A stretch of DNA of 64,000 nucleotides from Sphaerolaimus hirsutus (lineage: Eukaryota; Nematoda; Chromadorea; Monhysterida; Sphaerolaimidae): assembly GCA_964036195.1 (NCBI GenBank), contig OZ038458.1, positions 9,375,832-9,439,831 on the forward strand, in the 5' to 3' direction. The stretch's first letter is position 1. Each line of letters opens with the position of its first letter. Shown here piece by piece: positions 11,120 to 22,685 of the stretch. The notes beneath the pieces are model-generated. The model did no database searches. It was not told the DNA's origin and was given only the letters and a program-made list of their open reading frames with translations. The position numbers and the translations under genes were made by a program.

Positions 11120-12243
11120 TAAGATATAAAAGTACCAGAAAATTGTCTTCGTCTCGCGTTTTGAATTTTCGATTTTAACTATTCGATTCTTCGAATTATC
11201 CCAGAGTTTTCAAACAGTGTAAATGTTGAGGGGGAAATCGAGGGATGGGTTATCTCGATGGGGGGGGGGGGTATTTCGAGGAAATACGGTGAGTATCAAC
11301 TGCGATAAATGTTTGTTAGAAGGGCGATGAACAAAAAGCAAACTATTTAGTTGAAAAATGTTTGAAAACCACCTGCCAGCACCAGTAAATATTTATGCAT
11401 TTTAATAATGCCATACATACGTCAATTACAATATTTACGTAGTTACCTACATAGGTTTGTAAAGCACACAAACACAAGTACAACCGCATTTTACCGAATA
11501 CGGAAAGCGTTTTCGCTCACACAACGGCTGCAACAACAGCAACCCATAGGGGATATCATGATTGATGTGAGAATTGGTTGTTCCCGTTGTTTTCAAACGC
11601 AATCAATTTCAACGCAATCATTTTCGCAGCGTTTTTTCCTATTCTGCTTTATTGAATTACCAAAAACCCCCGGAGTAATTCAATAAAAAAGGCTTAGACT
11701 AGATAAGGCTTAGACTGAGTCAACTACTATTTGCGATCAGACATGCTGTGAAGGGAAGAAGGCGTTTCACTGAATTTTGTATTGTTACAAAATAAATATA
11801 GAATAGAAAAAAAAACTTTGCACCTCAAGAGAACGGAATTATTAAGCACAGAATGTGCCTTTGAAAATAGCCCAATATCCTCTCGCTTTATTTAATATCT
11901 AAAAGACTGCGAGCAGTTACCTAAATATTTTTATAACTAAGCCAAGATATAACATAGCATGGCAATCAAATACCGCATATCGGGTTTACAGAGAACAGAG
12001 CCCACCTATTTGTGTACATAAACACAACAACATCTCTTCAAAGTGACTTGAAAAGGTAATGCTTTTCGACTCCCAATGCATGTTTTAGTAAAAAACGTGG
12101 TGTCGGGAACACAAAAGCTCAACTCTGAACTCAAACCGACAGCGCATGCAGTCGATACTAATTCGATGTGACCGCAATGTCAAATAGTTCCTACCACTGT
12201 ATATTAGCATGCAGCTCCAAAACCACCCCAACCCACATAATTA
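11120..12243. other. Gene-free stretch with one solo MITE end
   Basis: A single right terminus of the CCGTATTTCC family (G-run, then GTATTTCGAGGAAATACGG) is at 11,262-11,290 without a partner. The rest is AT-rich with no convincing open frame. Confidence 0.45.
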
Positions 12244-12570
12244 CCGTATTTACTCGAATAATTCCCCCAGGGATGTTTTTTCTCGTCAGTCTTTTTTGAG
12301 GGTAGGGGGCTATTCGAGGGGGAAATTATTATCTGGTGAAAAAGTTCAAGCATGTTTCATTCAACAAGCATTCAACAACATAACATGCAATTTGAGTTCA
12401 GATTACCTATACAAAATAACATTATTATATTCTTAAAGGGGGGAATTATTCGAGGGAGATTATTTCCCCTCCTCATAAAGTCATAACCCTCCCCTTAAGG
12501 GAATTGTTCCAAGGGTGGAATTGTTCAAGGGGGGATTATACAAGAGGGGGGATTATACAAGTAAATATGG
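12244..12570. mobile_element. CCGTATTTACTCGAATAATT-type TA MITE
   Basis: The left end CCGTATTTACTCGAATAATT and the degenerate inverted right end (AAGTAAATATGG) have TA at both sides (12,242-12,243 and 12,571-12,572). Subterminal blocks of GGGGGAATTATTCGAGGG repeat in inverted orientation. It is a sister subfamily of the CCGTATTTCCTCG elements. Confidence 0.7.
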
Positions 12571-13079
12571 TATATACGCTAACAAGCATGAACACTGAAC
12601 TTCTGTTCTTGTATTCCTCAACCAAAACATGGAGCTTATCTGGTTTAAGTTATGGTGAAATTTCAGTCCAATCCACCAGAAAAAAACACGGCGCACGCTG
12701 GAACTAAATGCATTTTAACTAAGGAACACAAAACCACAATTTAAAACAGTCTGCGTCATATTACTTGCAGGACAATTTTTCACCTCTTTTTTATTATTTG
12801 GGAGTAGTTTAAGGGGGAGTAATTTTCATTGGAATGCTTACCTAGAGGGGTCTCCAATGTGAGTGGCTTCGCGGGGGGGGGGGGGGGGGTGTCCCCTTAC
12901 AAATTGGCAAAGAAAATCGTAATTCCTTATGCCTTCAACATCTCACCCCGGGAGGAGGCGGCCAGACCCCCACCCCTTGGATACACCCTTGGCCAACTCC
13001 AAATCGCTAAGCCATCTACTTACCTAAATACATAAAATATGTATTTATACAGCTACGTTGATGCGTTTTTATGTAAATG
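12571..13079. other. No gene; partial MITE blocks and G-run
   Basis: There is a fragment resembling the GGGGAGTAATT blocks near 12,800 and a G-run at 12,872-12,889. No coding sequence is recognised. Confidence 0.35.
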
Positions 13080-13406
13080 CCGTATTTGCTTGAATTATCA
13101 CTGGGGAATTATGATTTCGTCAGTCTTCTTTAAGGGGGAACTATTCGAGCGGGGAGTATTCAAAGGGATGAATTATTATTTCGTCAAAATTCTCAAGAAT
13201 ATTTATATCAACTCATTAAAAGAAATATGCTTTATTTACACAAAAACGTGTAATTTTGGTAAAAATTAGTCACAACAGAATTATCAAATCAATTAAGGAG
13301 GGAAGTATTCAAGGGAGGGATTATTATTTTTTCACACTCGTCTTATAGGTGGAAATTATTCGAGAGTGGGAATTATTCAAGGCGGAAACTATTCAAGCCA
13401 ATACGG
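13080..13406. mobile_element. CCGTATTTGCTTGAATTATC-type TA MITE
   Basis: The left end CCGTATTTGCTTG and the inverted right end CAAGCCAATACGG are present, with TA at the right flank and TG (probably mutated TA) at the left. Internal blocks of GGGGGAACTATTCGAG and GGGAATTATTCAAG are arranged as imperfect inverted repeats. Confidence 0.65.
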
Positions 13407-13620
13407 TACATTTTTTAGCGATTTTTTCGAAAAATTCAATTACGACCGATGCGCTAGGAGACATTTACCGCATTGGTATTTATAATCCATTCCACTCAGC
13501 ATGGCGACAACGCCGTGTCCTGATGTTAGAAAAATGAATGTGAATCAACGCGAAGATATAGGTAGCTCACTATGGGTATGGAACTACAGATTTAGCTGGC
13601 ATTTTCAGAAAGATTTGTAG

Positions 13621-14040
13621 TAGGGTTCAAACAAGATTCTGATACGAATAACGAAAATTATCGGGATTTTGCGGTCCCGATCCCCCCGGTCCCGAAAATT
13701 TTAGAATCCCAATCCCGATCCCGAAAAAATTAAGTAATCACGATCCCGGAAAAATCTGCCAACTTAATCAAATGGCATTCTTGCACTGATAAATGTGAAC
13801 GGAAACCTCAAGATTCCACTTAATGCTAATATTCTGGGATTCAGATGTGTTTTAGTCCATTTTTATGCAAAATTAAAGAATAACCTTGAAAATCAGAACT
13901 TTTTCCAAAATCCCGATCCTGGAAAAATGCCAATCCCAGTCCCGATCCCGAGACGCCAATCCCGGTCCCTATCCCGATCCCGGTCCTGACAACTCAAAAA
14001 CCCATCCCGATCCTGAAAAGTCGATCCCGTTTGAACCGTG
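13621..14040. mobile_element. hAT-like element with GATCCC arrays (older copy)
   Basis: It begins TAGGGTTCAAACAAGATTC and ends GATCCCGTTTGAACCGTG. The interior carries repeated CCCGATCCCG/CCCGGTCCC. The flanking 8-mers ATTTGTAG and ATCTGTAC match at 6 of 8 positions, so the TSD is partly eroded. Confidence 0.7.
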
Positions 14041-14284
14041 ATCTGTACGCGCTGCGCTAACAATAGTCAATCAGAATACCAAGCGCTAGAATACCAAACA
14101 CGAAACCAAAGAAAATGCAAACAGAAGAACCCCGCCCATCCGACGAATCCAATAGCGCTCAAAGACTAGGTAGGTACCTGGCCTCCACTAAAAATCAAGA
14201 CGTAAATACTTAAATACAATAATGTTCCAGAAGTCAACACAAATAATGTAAACATAACCTCTAAAAAAATCCAATCTATTTCAT

Positions 14285-14470
14285 ATGTACTACGAGCTCG
14301 CGAAATGTCAATTTACTTGCGCATGGACAGACAAGCGGCACAAACAAGGCGCAGCGGGTAACGGGCGGCGCTTTTCGGCTCGCTGCAGCGGCGCGGCGCA
14401 CTCACTCGTGACTCACGCGCGACTATACACGCAGTGCGCTGTCCGACTGCGAATACAGCCCTAAATGATA
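14285..14470. promoter_or_regulatory. CpG-rich island
   Basis: A GC- and CpG-rich stretch (GCGGGTAACGGGCGGCGC, CTGCAGCGGCGCGGCGCAC) stands out from AT-rich, transposon-derived surroundings. It could be a promoter or untranslated exon, but I see no TATA box, splice site or coding frame that settles its role. Confidence 0.25.
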
Positions 14471-14646
14471 TTTCCGCACTGTTGTGTGTATGCTATTTAT
14501 GGTATTTATGTTTACCGTGCTCGGTAAGTCTTTTGACTATAAAATGTGATGTAATGTCGTGGGGGGGGGGGGGGAGTCTGCTGATATTAATGCTGGTATT
14601 CATTTGTAGTAGTTGATTGACAAACTTGTAGTAAATAAATCAACTA

Positions 14647-14802
14647 TAGTGATGGAATGGCGCCATGGCGCTGGCGCCCTATAATGACGCCAAAGGGCGC
14701 CATTGGCGCTTGGCGCCATTTTCTGTGGCGCCATCTGGCGCCTGGCACCATTATTTCGAATAGCGCCATGGCGCCATTTTTCCTGGCGCTTTTCCATCAT
14801 TA
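14647..14802. mobile_element. GGCGCC hAT-like MITE, 8-bp TSD ATCAACTA
   Basis: This 156-bp element begins TAGTGATGGAATGGCGCC and ends GCGCTTTTCCATCATTA. It has perfect ATCAACTA repeats at 14,639-14,646 and 14,803-14,810. The interior is built of GGCGCCATGG/TTGGCGC motifs. Confidence 0.87.
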
Positions 14803-14891
14803 ATCAACTACTACACATTGGAAAATTCCATCTCAATAGGGAAGGAGGTAGTATTTTATTTTTTATAAAGGGTCGTTTTCACGTCTTCATG

Positions 14892-15270
14892 TGCCGAAGA
14901 AAAAATTAATTGAGAAAGTTCCATATCTACAATAAAATGCAGTGAAGTATACTCACTAGTTAAGAGTACACACCTGCAAATTTGCAGATTATTTGAGCCT
15001 GTCGTTCAACACTTTTGGGCATTTGGAAACAAATGTTAGTTATCAGTTCGTAAAATATTTGATAGCTGAAGTGACAACTGAAATTCGTTGTCAAATGCCT
15101 ATAACTCTTGAAAGACAGGCTCGTGCCGCTCATGTGTCGAATTATCTGAAATTATCTGGAAATAGACATGTGTGTAAACCTAAATAGTGAGCACACTTCA
15201 ACCCTTTTCTTGCAGATATGGAACTTCGTTCCGGAATTATGGAACTTTTTCACTTAATTCTGTGTCAGCA
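14892..15270. mobile_element. Inverted-repeat element, AAGTTCCATATCT motif (copy 1)
   Basis: The left side has TGCCGAAGAAAAAATTAATT, then AAGTTCCATATCTAC, AGTGAAGTATACTCACTAG and CACACCTGCAAATTTGC. The right side has the same features inverted (GTGAGCACACTTCAACC, TTGCAGATATGGAACTT). A second copy is at 19,863-20,136. The TSD was not determined. Confidence 0.55.
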
Positions 15271-15520
15271 CACGAGACCGTGTAATCGCTACTTAAGTAA
15301 AACACCAAAAAATATATTGCATCAGAGCGAAGTTGCAGTTTCTTTTGAAAAAAACATTTCACCGATTCTTTCCTGAATTACTACACACAAGTAAATTAAA
15401 CACAACTTTCAAGAATTACTTACGCGACTAGGAAAATATATCCATCGGACAACTGTGAGAGGAATCTTCACACATGCACGAGTACATGTTACATCGCTTA
15501 CGACGTCATTGCTTCATCAC

Positions 15521-16144
15521 TAGGGTTGGCCGATGTTTCAAAAAAAACACTTTTTTTTTAAAAACATGACGTCCGAAATGTTTCAAAAAAACAAAAAACA
15601 TCGGCCGAAATTTTTAGTACTAAGCAATAGCTATTTTGCAAAATTTTGGCGCGCAAGCGCGCAATTTCACACACAAATTGACATTGGTGGTTGTTTTCAT
15701 TGGTTTTGTGGCATTTTGAGTATCAAAGTATCCATTTCTATGTGCTTCCATGGGCTAATAAGCCATCATATGTTGCTGTAGTATATAATATTGAGGTAAT
15801 GTGCTTCCATGTACCTCCACAGTGTGTAACTTCACTCCCAAAGTAACAACCTCCTTTTATAACCTTGTTTCATCACTATTCCGTCCCAAATTTTACCTGA
15901 AGTCACAAACATTCCACTATAAGGCGATATACGAACAATATGTCGACGAAAAATGGATATTTTTGACACAAATCACCACTTATAGTGCTATCCCATGGCT
16001 CCACAGACATTATATGGTCATATATAACATCACAGAGTATTGCCACTGTCTGATATACCTATATATGTTGACACAAGGTCATATCTGGGAGCTTAAAAAA
16101 CAAAAAACATCGAGTTAAAAAAAAACCGTTTTTTCCCAACCCTA
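15521..16144. mobile_element. hAT-like TAGGGTTGG element, 8-bp TSD TTCATCAC
   Basis: It starts TAGGGTTGGCCGATGTTTC and ends TTTTTTCCCAACCCTA. Perfect TTCATCAC flanks occur at 15,513-15,520 and 16,145-16,152. Subterminal runs of AAACATCG/AACGTTTTTT enclose a conserved body (AATTTCACACACAAATTGAC, CATGTACCTCCACAGTGTG) shared with copies at 21,733, 27,319, 30,838, 50,463 and 63,530. No transposase frame is present. Confidence 0.85.
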
Positions 16145-16152
16145 TTCATCAC

Positions 16153-17509
16153 TCCTCGTGGGCTCCATGCCAACTGAAACAAAAACACAGGGTAGTGAAG
16201 TATCCAATCATCTGATTCCCGGAATACTACTCCGCTGAATAGTGAATACAGAGTTGTCAAAATACTCGTAATTTTGGAAAACGGAATCTAAATGGTAAAT
16301 ACCTTTTCCAAATTCTGAGTATTTATACATAGTAAACGTTAAAATACTTTTAAAATACCCAGGAACGCGTAAAAACTTCAACGCGTACAAAATTCAACAG
16401 TGTCCCATATGAGCAGAGCTTCTGAAAAGATCATTGTTTTGAAAATTTCAGCGAGGGCTCAATGATTTCCATTCACATTTGTCACTTTAAACTAAAAAAA
16501 CTATCCCCGATAACGTGAATAGGTACATTTTCACAACTCTGCTGAATAGACCCAATCGCAGTATAAAACAGATCCAGATTTGCTATTAAGTTTCATGTGC
16601 TAAACCAAAAGCTGTAAACACACTAATTTTCAACCGTAATTTCGAAAACTCTGTTCTGTACACATTTGAACTTACTGAAATTGATGGGGATTAAAAACTA
16701 ATACTACAGTTGGATGGGAGATTAAAAAGATGGGAGATTAAAAAGAACCAAAACAAAAATTCCAGTAAACTTAAATGCGTTAAATGCTGATTAATGAGTT
16801 TTCAAAGTTTCAATTGAAAACTAATGTGTATGTGTAGACAAAAGTGCTTTACTTACTGTAAGGACCAACGGCTTCCAGAATGTTAACACAGGCGGAGGCT
16901 CACACATAAAGCGAAAAGTTACTCCGGAGGGATAGATGGCTGAAAAATTTGTTTGATTTTTAGGGGGGGCTGGGGGGTTTGGACGCTTCGTACGCTTTGG
17001 ACGCTATAGAAAGCAAAAGGAATCAATCAGTATATGAATCAGTGACTTTAAATGGTAAAAAAAGTTCTAAAAATAGCGACTGTGTGAAAATTTGGGTAAA
17101 ATCCATCAAAATTTGCTCCAGATAGCCTGGCTCCAGGGCCTCAAAGGATAGTAGCTCAACATTTTGCCTTGGGATAGATATATAGTTAAACCAATGTCCA
17201 GGGGCCAGTTCCGCAAGTAGACAAGTTAAGAGTTAAAAGTCAAGAGTTGAGTAAAATGACAAATGGCAAGTTAAGAGTAAAGTTAAAGTTTAAGAGTAAA
17301 GTTAAAGTTTAAGAGAAAAGTTAAAGTTTAAAAGTTGAGTCAAAAGTTGAGTTAAATGTTAAGAGTTGAGTTAAAGGTTAAACGGTGACTTAAAAGTTGA
17401 TTTAAAAGACAAATGGGTCATCCGTTGCAGAAGCGCGATACGCTGATCTTCGATCATATTTTGTCCGCGCACGGCCATTTTGAAACAACGTTCCGCGATT
17501 TTTTCTTTT
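16153..17509. other. Repeat fragments, no gene
   Basis: The stretch contains paired ATACTC/GAGTAT-type repeats at 16,240-16,390, a CAGGGG-family remnant at about 16,915-17,195 (GGAGGGATAGATGGCTGAAA) and a solo left end CAGGGGCCAGTTCCGCAAG at 17,199. That left end is followed by about 200 bp of degenerate AAGTTAAGAGTTAAAGT repeats. Confidence 0.45.
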
Positions 17510-18014
17510 TTTAGCGATAATTTCAGCGGCCGGAAAACGGAAAAAGGGGTCGGAAAAACGGAAACTGAAAAATGAAATTTGAAAGGAAACAAAAAAAATT
17601 GCTGAAATTTTGCTGGAAAATGGAAAAAAATTGCTGAAATTTTGCCGCAAGTGGAAAAAAATTGCTGAAATTTTGCTAGAAACAGAAAAAATTCACATAA
17701 TTGACAATCTGCATGAATGTTTACCAGTTTGGCTGTAACAGAAAACAGAAAGTTGAGCCAGAAAAAAGTAAAATGAGGCGGAAAAACAGAAAATTGAGGC
17801 AGAAAATGGAAAAAAGGTGGAAAAACTGGAAATTGTGCCAGAAAACGGAAAAAAGGCGGAAAAACTCAAATTTCGTCTGGAAAATGGAAAATGAGCCGGA
17901 AAAACGGAAACGGTAAATTTAGTGGCCGGAAAACGGAAAAAAATTCCAGCAGCCGGAAAACAGAAAAAATTGTCAGCAGAAAACGGAAACGGAAAACGGA
18001 AATTTGACACCCTA
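17510..18014. mobile_element. hAT-like GGAAAACGG array element, left end unresolved
   Basis: Around 500 bp of GGAAAACGGAAA-type repeats lead to a right terminus, GGAAATTTGACACCCTA, at 18,014. A matching left end TAGGGTGTCAAATTTCC was not found nearby, so the element is truncated or rearranged. Frames along it are repeat translations. Confidence 0.6.
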
Positions 18015-18535
18015 CATTCAGCTTATGTCGAGGGAGTAAAAAATACATATTCAATGTTACCGCGCAGAAGTAAAGTCAGAAAATTGATCAGCTCTGATCT
18101 GAACGTACTTGAGTTTACCAGAATCAGTTATTTAAAATCCCCATAAACTGTCGTTGACAGACACCAGATTCTGGTAACTAAAAATGCGTTCAATTCCGAT
18201 TTTTCAGTTGACCAAAATCCGAATTTATGTCGGTGCACTAGTGTCGCACCGCGAAACTTCTCGCCTGAGAGGCATTCACATAACTAAAATAAAAACGATC
18301 GTCGATGATATCGTCCGGGTCCAGCCACCGGGCCGGTTAGCTAATCCACGGAAAAGCTTAGGGATTGCGTGCCGCCGGTCACCCGTTAGCTTACATAGCC
18401 ACGGGGGGGGGGTGTCGCTTTAGAACCGGCCTAGCCTTTCCAATTTGACAAAATGAGATGTGTAGAATCCGATGCGGTCGTTACGGAGGTGTCACACAAC
18501 TTATGGCACACTTTGCGCGTTGCAATGGTCCCGGG

Positions 18536-19545
18536 CATACTAGTTGACATCGAAGTTGTCAACTGTCCGTGTCCACTAAATTTTCGTCAAGTAAATATGT
18601 GATTTCAACTTTGCTATTTGATAGAGCATAGTTTATTTTCATTTCTGTAAGTGTGATGATTTTCAATTTTTTTAACGTTATTTAGTTGACACTTGAGATT
18701 CAGTTGACACGAATTGCGATATCAACTAGTGTGTGTGGGCCTAATCTTTTCCCTCTTTCGGAAAGGAAATCGGGTCACCTGTTGCTACCTGCTCGCTTTC
18801 AAAGTAATAATCTAAGTGACATCTAAGAGCTGTCGTCGCACTAAGTTCAGCCAGCGCACACTGCTTTGGTTATTTTTATCGATGCAACGTGGGTGGGGCG
18901 ATTATTTATGACATCACAGACAATCCAGCACGCACAATGGCGCCACACACACTGGATGTCAACTGGTTTCAGTGTCAACTCGATTTTCGTTCAATTTAGG
19001 GCCCAGGACAATTTTCTAGTGCACATGCGGCAAATGTCGAAACGAAAACAATGTTGCTATACTCGGCAGACATGATACTCTGCCCTCGCACTGATTTATG
19101 TCTAGTGTTGGAAGCGTGCCAATGATTGTTAAATCATGCGATTTCCATAAAAAGATGTAAAAATTTATCGATGTGAATATGTTAATGAATAACATTATAA
19201 CAACAATCAATTTTGTGATCTTTTTATGAAACTTGCACGCGTTAACTATCCTTGGCACACTTCCAACGGGAACCACGCGTGCAAGGTGTAAAGTAACCGG
19301 AGTATATGTGGTTTCGCGACCCATCAACCAAAATCTTCATGAAAACAAGTCGGCCCATTTGTCATCGGGTGACACCCGCAGACTGGTTTTCAAACATTTT
19401 AGTTGATTGTTTGCAAAACAATATTCAAATGCACGTGGAAATATTCATTCCTCTTCGACATTGCCGCATATGCACTTAAAAAATGTCCCGAATCCTAAAT
19501 TGAACCGAAATCAAGTTGACACCGAAACCAGTTGACATTCAGGTT
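18536..19545. repeat. Region with dispersed AGTTGACA/TGTCAACT motifs
   Basis: AGTTGACA or its complement recurs near 18,540, 18,557, 18,688, 18,705, 18,957, 18,972, 19,503 and 19,521, always as TAGTTGACAC-like phrases. This resembles the subterminal motif arrays of the other elements, but the element ends are not defined. A similar phrase is at 46,558. Confidence 0.35.
19107..19267. mobile_element. Small fold-back MITE (TIR GTTGGAAGCGTGCCAA)
   Basis: GTTGGAAGCGTGCCAATGAT at the left pairs with ATCCTTGGCACACTTCCAAC at the right. The arms continue with AAATCATG / GTTTCAT-type complementarity around an AT-rich loop. No TSD was resolved. Confidence 0.55.
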
Positions 19546-19862
19546 GCATAGAGCCAAACGCACGATGGAAAATGAAACCTCGCAGCGGTCTGTCACAGAA
19601 ACAGTCCAATCCTAACAAAATAGCATCCATACGAAGAGATGATCCAGCGGCATGTGCATTCTGCGCGGCGTCAAAGCCGCCGCCGCACTGGCACAGTGCG
19701 CTGCAGCGGGAGGCTCCAAATCAACGGATTCACTTGGCCGCGGATCCGCCGCTTTCACGAACGCGCCGGTTTTTCATTTCCATCCAGTTAGCGCTATCGC
19801 ATGGTGCATGGAGCGACTAGGAAGGGTCAGTGTCGCATGTGTCCGGCTTATCATAGCGACGT

Positions 19863-20136
19863 TGCCGACAAAAAAAGGAGTGAAAAAGTTCCATAATTCC
19901 GGAATAAAGTTCCATGTCTGCAACAAAAAGCAGTGATGTATACTCGTTTTGAAACCCGTTTGAAACCGAACCGAGAACTGAAATTCATTATCAAATTTCA
20001 ACGACAATCACTAATTATCTGCAAATTGGCATGTGTGTATACTCAACTAGTGAGCATACTTCACTGAATTTTCTTGCAGATGTGAAACTTTATACCGGGA
20101 TTATGGAACTTTCTAACTCAATTTTTTTTGTCAGCA
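19863..20136. mobile_element. Inverted-repeat element, AAGTTCCAT motif (copy 2)
   Basis: It has the same organisation as the copy at 14,892: TGCCGACAAAAAAAG, AAAAGTTCCATAATTCCGG and GTATACTCG on one side, and CTCAACTAGTGAGCATACTT, TTGCAGATGTGAAACTT and TGTCAGCA on the other. Confidence 0.55.
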
Positions 20137-21660
20137 CAGGGAACCGTGTCAACGACCCTTAAACGTTTGCGACAGCGTCTGCAACTAGAAACTTCGACCA
20201 CGTGGAAATTACGTCAGAAAATTTGACGAGAGTTAGGTAACTGCACTGTCTGTGAAGAACGGCGCCGCTGTAAGTTGACGTCGGTAAACTTTATGAAACG
20301 TTTCTGTCGGCCAGCGGGAACTGAACTAAGAATGTCAGATAAGTAAATATTGGTCTGTCGGGAAAGTTCGTGCCGTTTCAGGATCGTCGCCAATTGGATC
20401 GTCCTGGACGATCAGTGGGCATTCAGCCGGCGTATTTAAGCTGGAATTTATCCAAGCATAAATTTTTACCACCAAATTGATTACGTAAAAGTCGATGCAG
20501 TGCTGATTTATCTCTCAATAATGTTCAAAACTCAACGTGCACGATCCAGCGTTTCCGTGGTTTTCGATTTTTCGATGAAATTTCAATGTAAAATCGGCTG
20601 GAAACATAAAGTAGGAGATATGTATTATCATCCACTTTTATGTAATCCATTTCGTGGTAAACTTTTATTGTTGAATTTTACGTTGAGCGGTAATCCCAGC
20701 TTATATACACCGACTCAAAACTCACAATCCCCGACCATCCAAGGGAAGACGGAACGAACTTACCCGACAGCCCAATAGGTAGATGGATAGTGGTTTATGG
20801 CTATTAGGAGAGAAGAAACATTATGAAAAATCAGCACTTTGGTTGGGAGGGGGGGGGGGGGTAAAACAACACTTGATTGAAAATGAAAACGCAAACCCAT
20901 GATTATCTGAAGGGTTTTATTAAAAATTGAAATCTGAAGCTGTTCTGTCGGTATAATAAAGCACCAATAATAGAATAAAACAACACGTGCACATCGATAC
21001 GGAGTATGTAAATACGCGAGCACTAAATATGAATATGATAGATTAACTCAAAGAGAGTAGAGTGTAGGAAATATCACATCGAAAGTGGAGCTCATAGCTT
21101 CAAGATGCAAATCCGCATTCAAGCAAAGCCGTGCAATGCATCTTTAGCTTGACTAATAATGAAGGCAATAAAGTAATAGGGCAAGGTGCAAGCTTGTTCG
21201 GTCCGAATGATACACATGGTTGAGGTAATACTTATTGCATGGTAAGTTGAAATAGTGATCAGTTTTGTTAGAGCTTTAGACGTCAAAGAAACTTTGTTTA
21301 TCCATAAAAACGTTTCAAAAACATGGCGTCAGAATGAGGAATTTTGATGAGATTGATGTCATGTATAATCTGTCACCTGAAAAAGTTTTCTTGTGTCCAT
21401 GATCAGAAGTAGCATCCAGACCGATTTTTTATAAAACAGTAGCAATTTTTTTTAGTGTTGCTCACAAGGTATTGTGGTATTTTTTTGCATGCAAACGCGC
21501 AATATCACACACAAATTGACATACCTAGGAGAGTTGTTTTTATCTTGCAGTTTTGGATTTTTTCTTGTTTTTAGTAAAAAATCCTCCATTTCTGTTTACT
21601 ACTACATAACGATAAGCCATGATAAATAAGTCTAAATAATGTACATAGTATATGAAGCTG
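20137..21660. other. No gene recognised
   Basis: A 92-codon frame at 20,500-20,778 (plus) shows no motif I can name. Other features are a G-run near 20,850-20,860 and, at 21,500-21,560, a fragment similar to the body of the TAGGGTTGG family (AATATCACACACAAATTGAC). Confidence 0.35.
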
Positions 21661-22677
21661 CAGGGGTTTTGTAGATTTGGACCCTCGCGGGGGTTCATTT
21701 AGATAGCAAATCGCTCCTCCGGAGGGATAGATTAGGGTTGGCCGATGTTTTTTTTTAAGCGTTTTTTTTTAAACATGATGTACGAAATGTTTTTTTTTTA
21801 AATGATGTACAAAATGTTTTGAAATTTTTAGTACTAAGCACTAGGTATTTTGCAAAATTTTTGCGCGCAAGCGCGCAATTTCACACACGAATTGACATTG
21901 GTGGTTGTTTTCATTGGTTTTGTGGCATTTTTAGTATCAAAGTATCCATTTCTATGTGCCACCATGGGTTAATAAGCTGTCATATGTTGCTGTAGTATAT
22001 AATACTGAGGTATTGTGCTTCCATGTACCTCCACAGTGTGTAACTTCACTCCCAAAGTAACAACTTCCTTTTATAACCTTTACCTGAAGTCACGAACATT
22101 CGACTATAAGGCAATATATGAACGATATGTCGACAAAAAATGGATATTTTTGACACAAACATAAAAAACGTTGTTTTTTTTAAAAAAACATCGACTCAAA
22201 AAAAAACGTTTTTTTTCCAACCCTAGGATAGATAGCTGAAAAAAATTTTTTTTTTTGGGGGGGGGGGGTTGGGGGGAGTTTGGGGGGGGGGGGGGGTTCG
22301 CGGGGGTTCAAAATATTGGCATAGAAGGGAGGAAAAGGAGAAAAATCGCTAAGAGTAGGTGAAAAATAGCCAAAAATGGGAATACAATGACATATTTATA
22401 GTACTAAAAATAGCTGAAAATAGGCAGTTAGACGCATGAACTAGGTATTTTGGAGGTGAAAATCTATATAAAGGTATGAAAAATCACGATTTTGAGCGAA
22501 AATTGGGGTATAGTTTCTCAAAAATCGCTCCAGATAGGTAGATAGCTGGCCGATTTGGGGGGGGGGGGGGTTACGGGATAGTAGCCTAAAATTTTGCCTC
22601 GGGATAGCTAGCTGAGCGGGCCTGCGGGATAGATAGCTGGCGGATTTGGGGGGTAAACCCCCCCTACTAAACCCCTG
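21661..22677. mobile_element. CAGGGGTTT hAT-like element, TSD TGAAGCTG, interrupted
   Basis: It begins CAGGGGTTTTGTAGATTTGG and ends CCCCCTACTAAACCCCTG, with perfect TGAAGCTG repeats at 21,653-21,660 and 22,678-22,685. A TAGGGTTGG element is inserted at 21,733. This copy shows that the family has 8-bp TSDs. Long G-runs are present (22,257-22,296). Confidence 0.85.
21733..22225. mobile_element. TAGGGTTGG hAT-like element nested in the CAGGGGTTT element
   Basis: The ends are TAGGGTTGGCCGATGTTT and TTTTTCCAACCCTA. The 8-bp TSD GGATAGAT lies at 21,725-21,732 and 22,226-22,233. Removing it restores the host phrase GGAGGGATAGATAGCTGAAA. It is a shortened copy of the family at 15,521. Confidence 0.87.
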
Positions 22678-22685
22678 TGAAGCTG

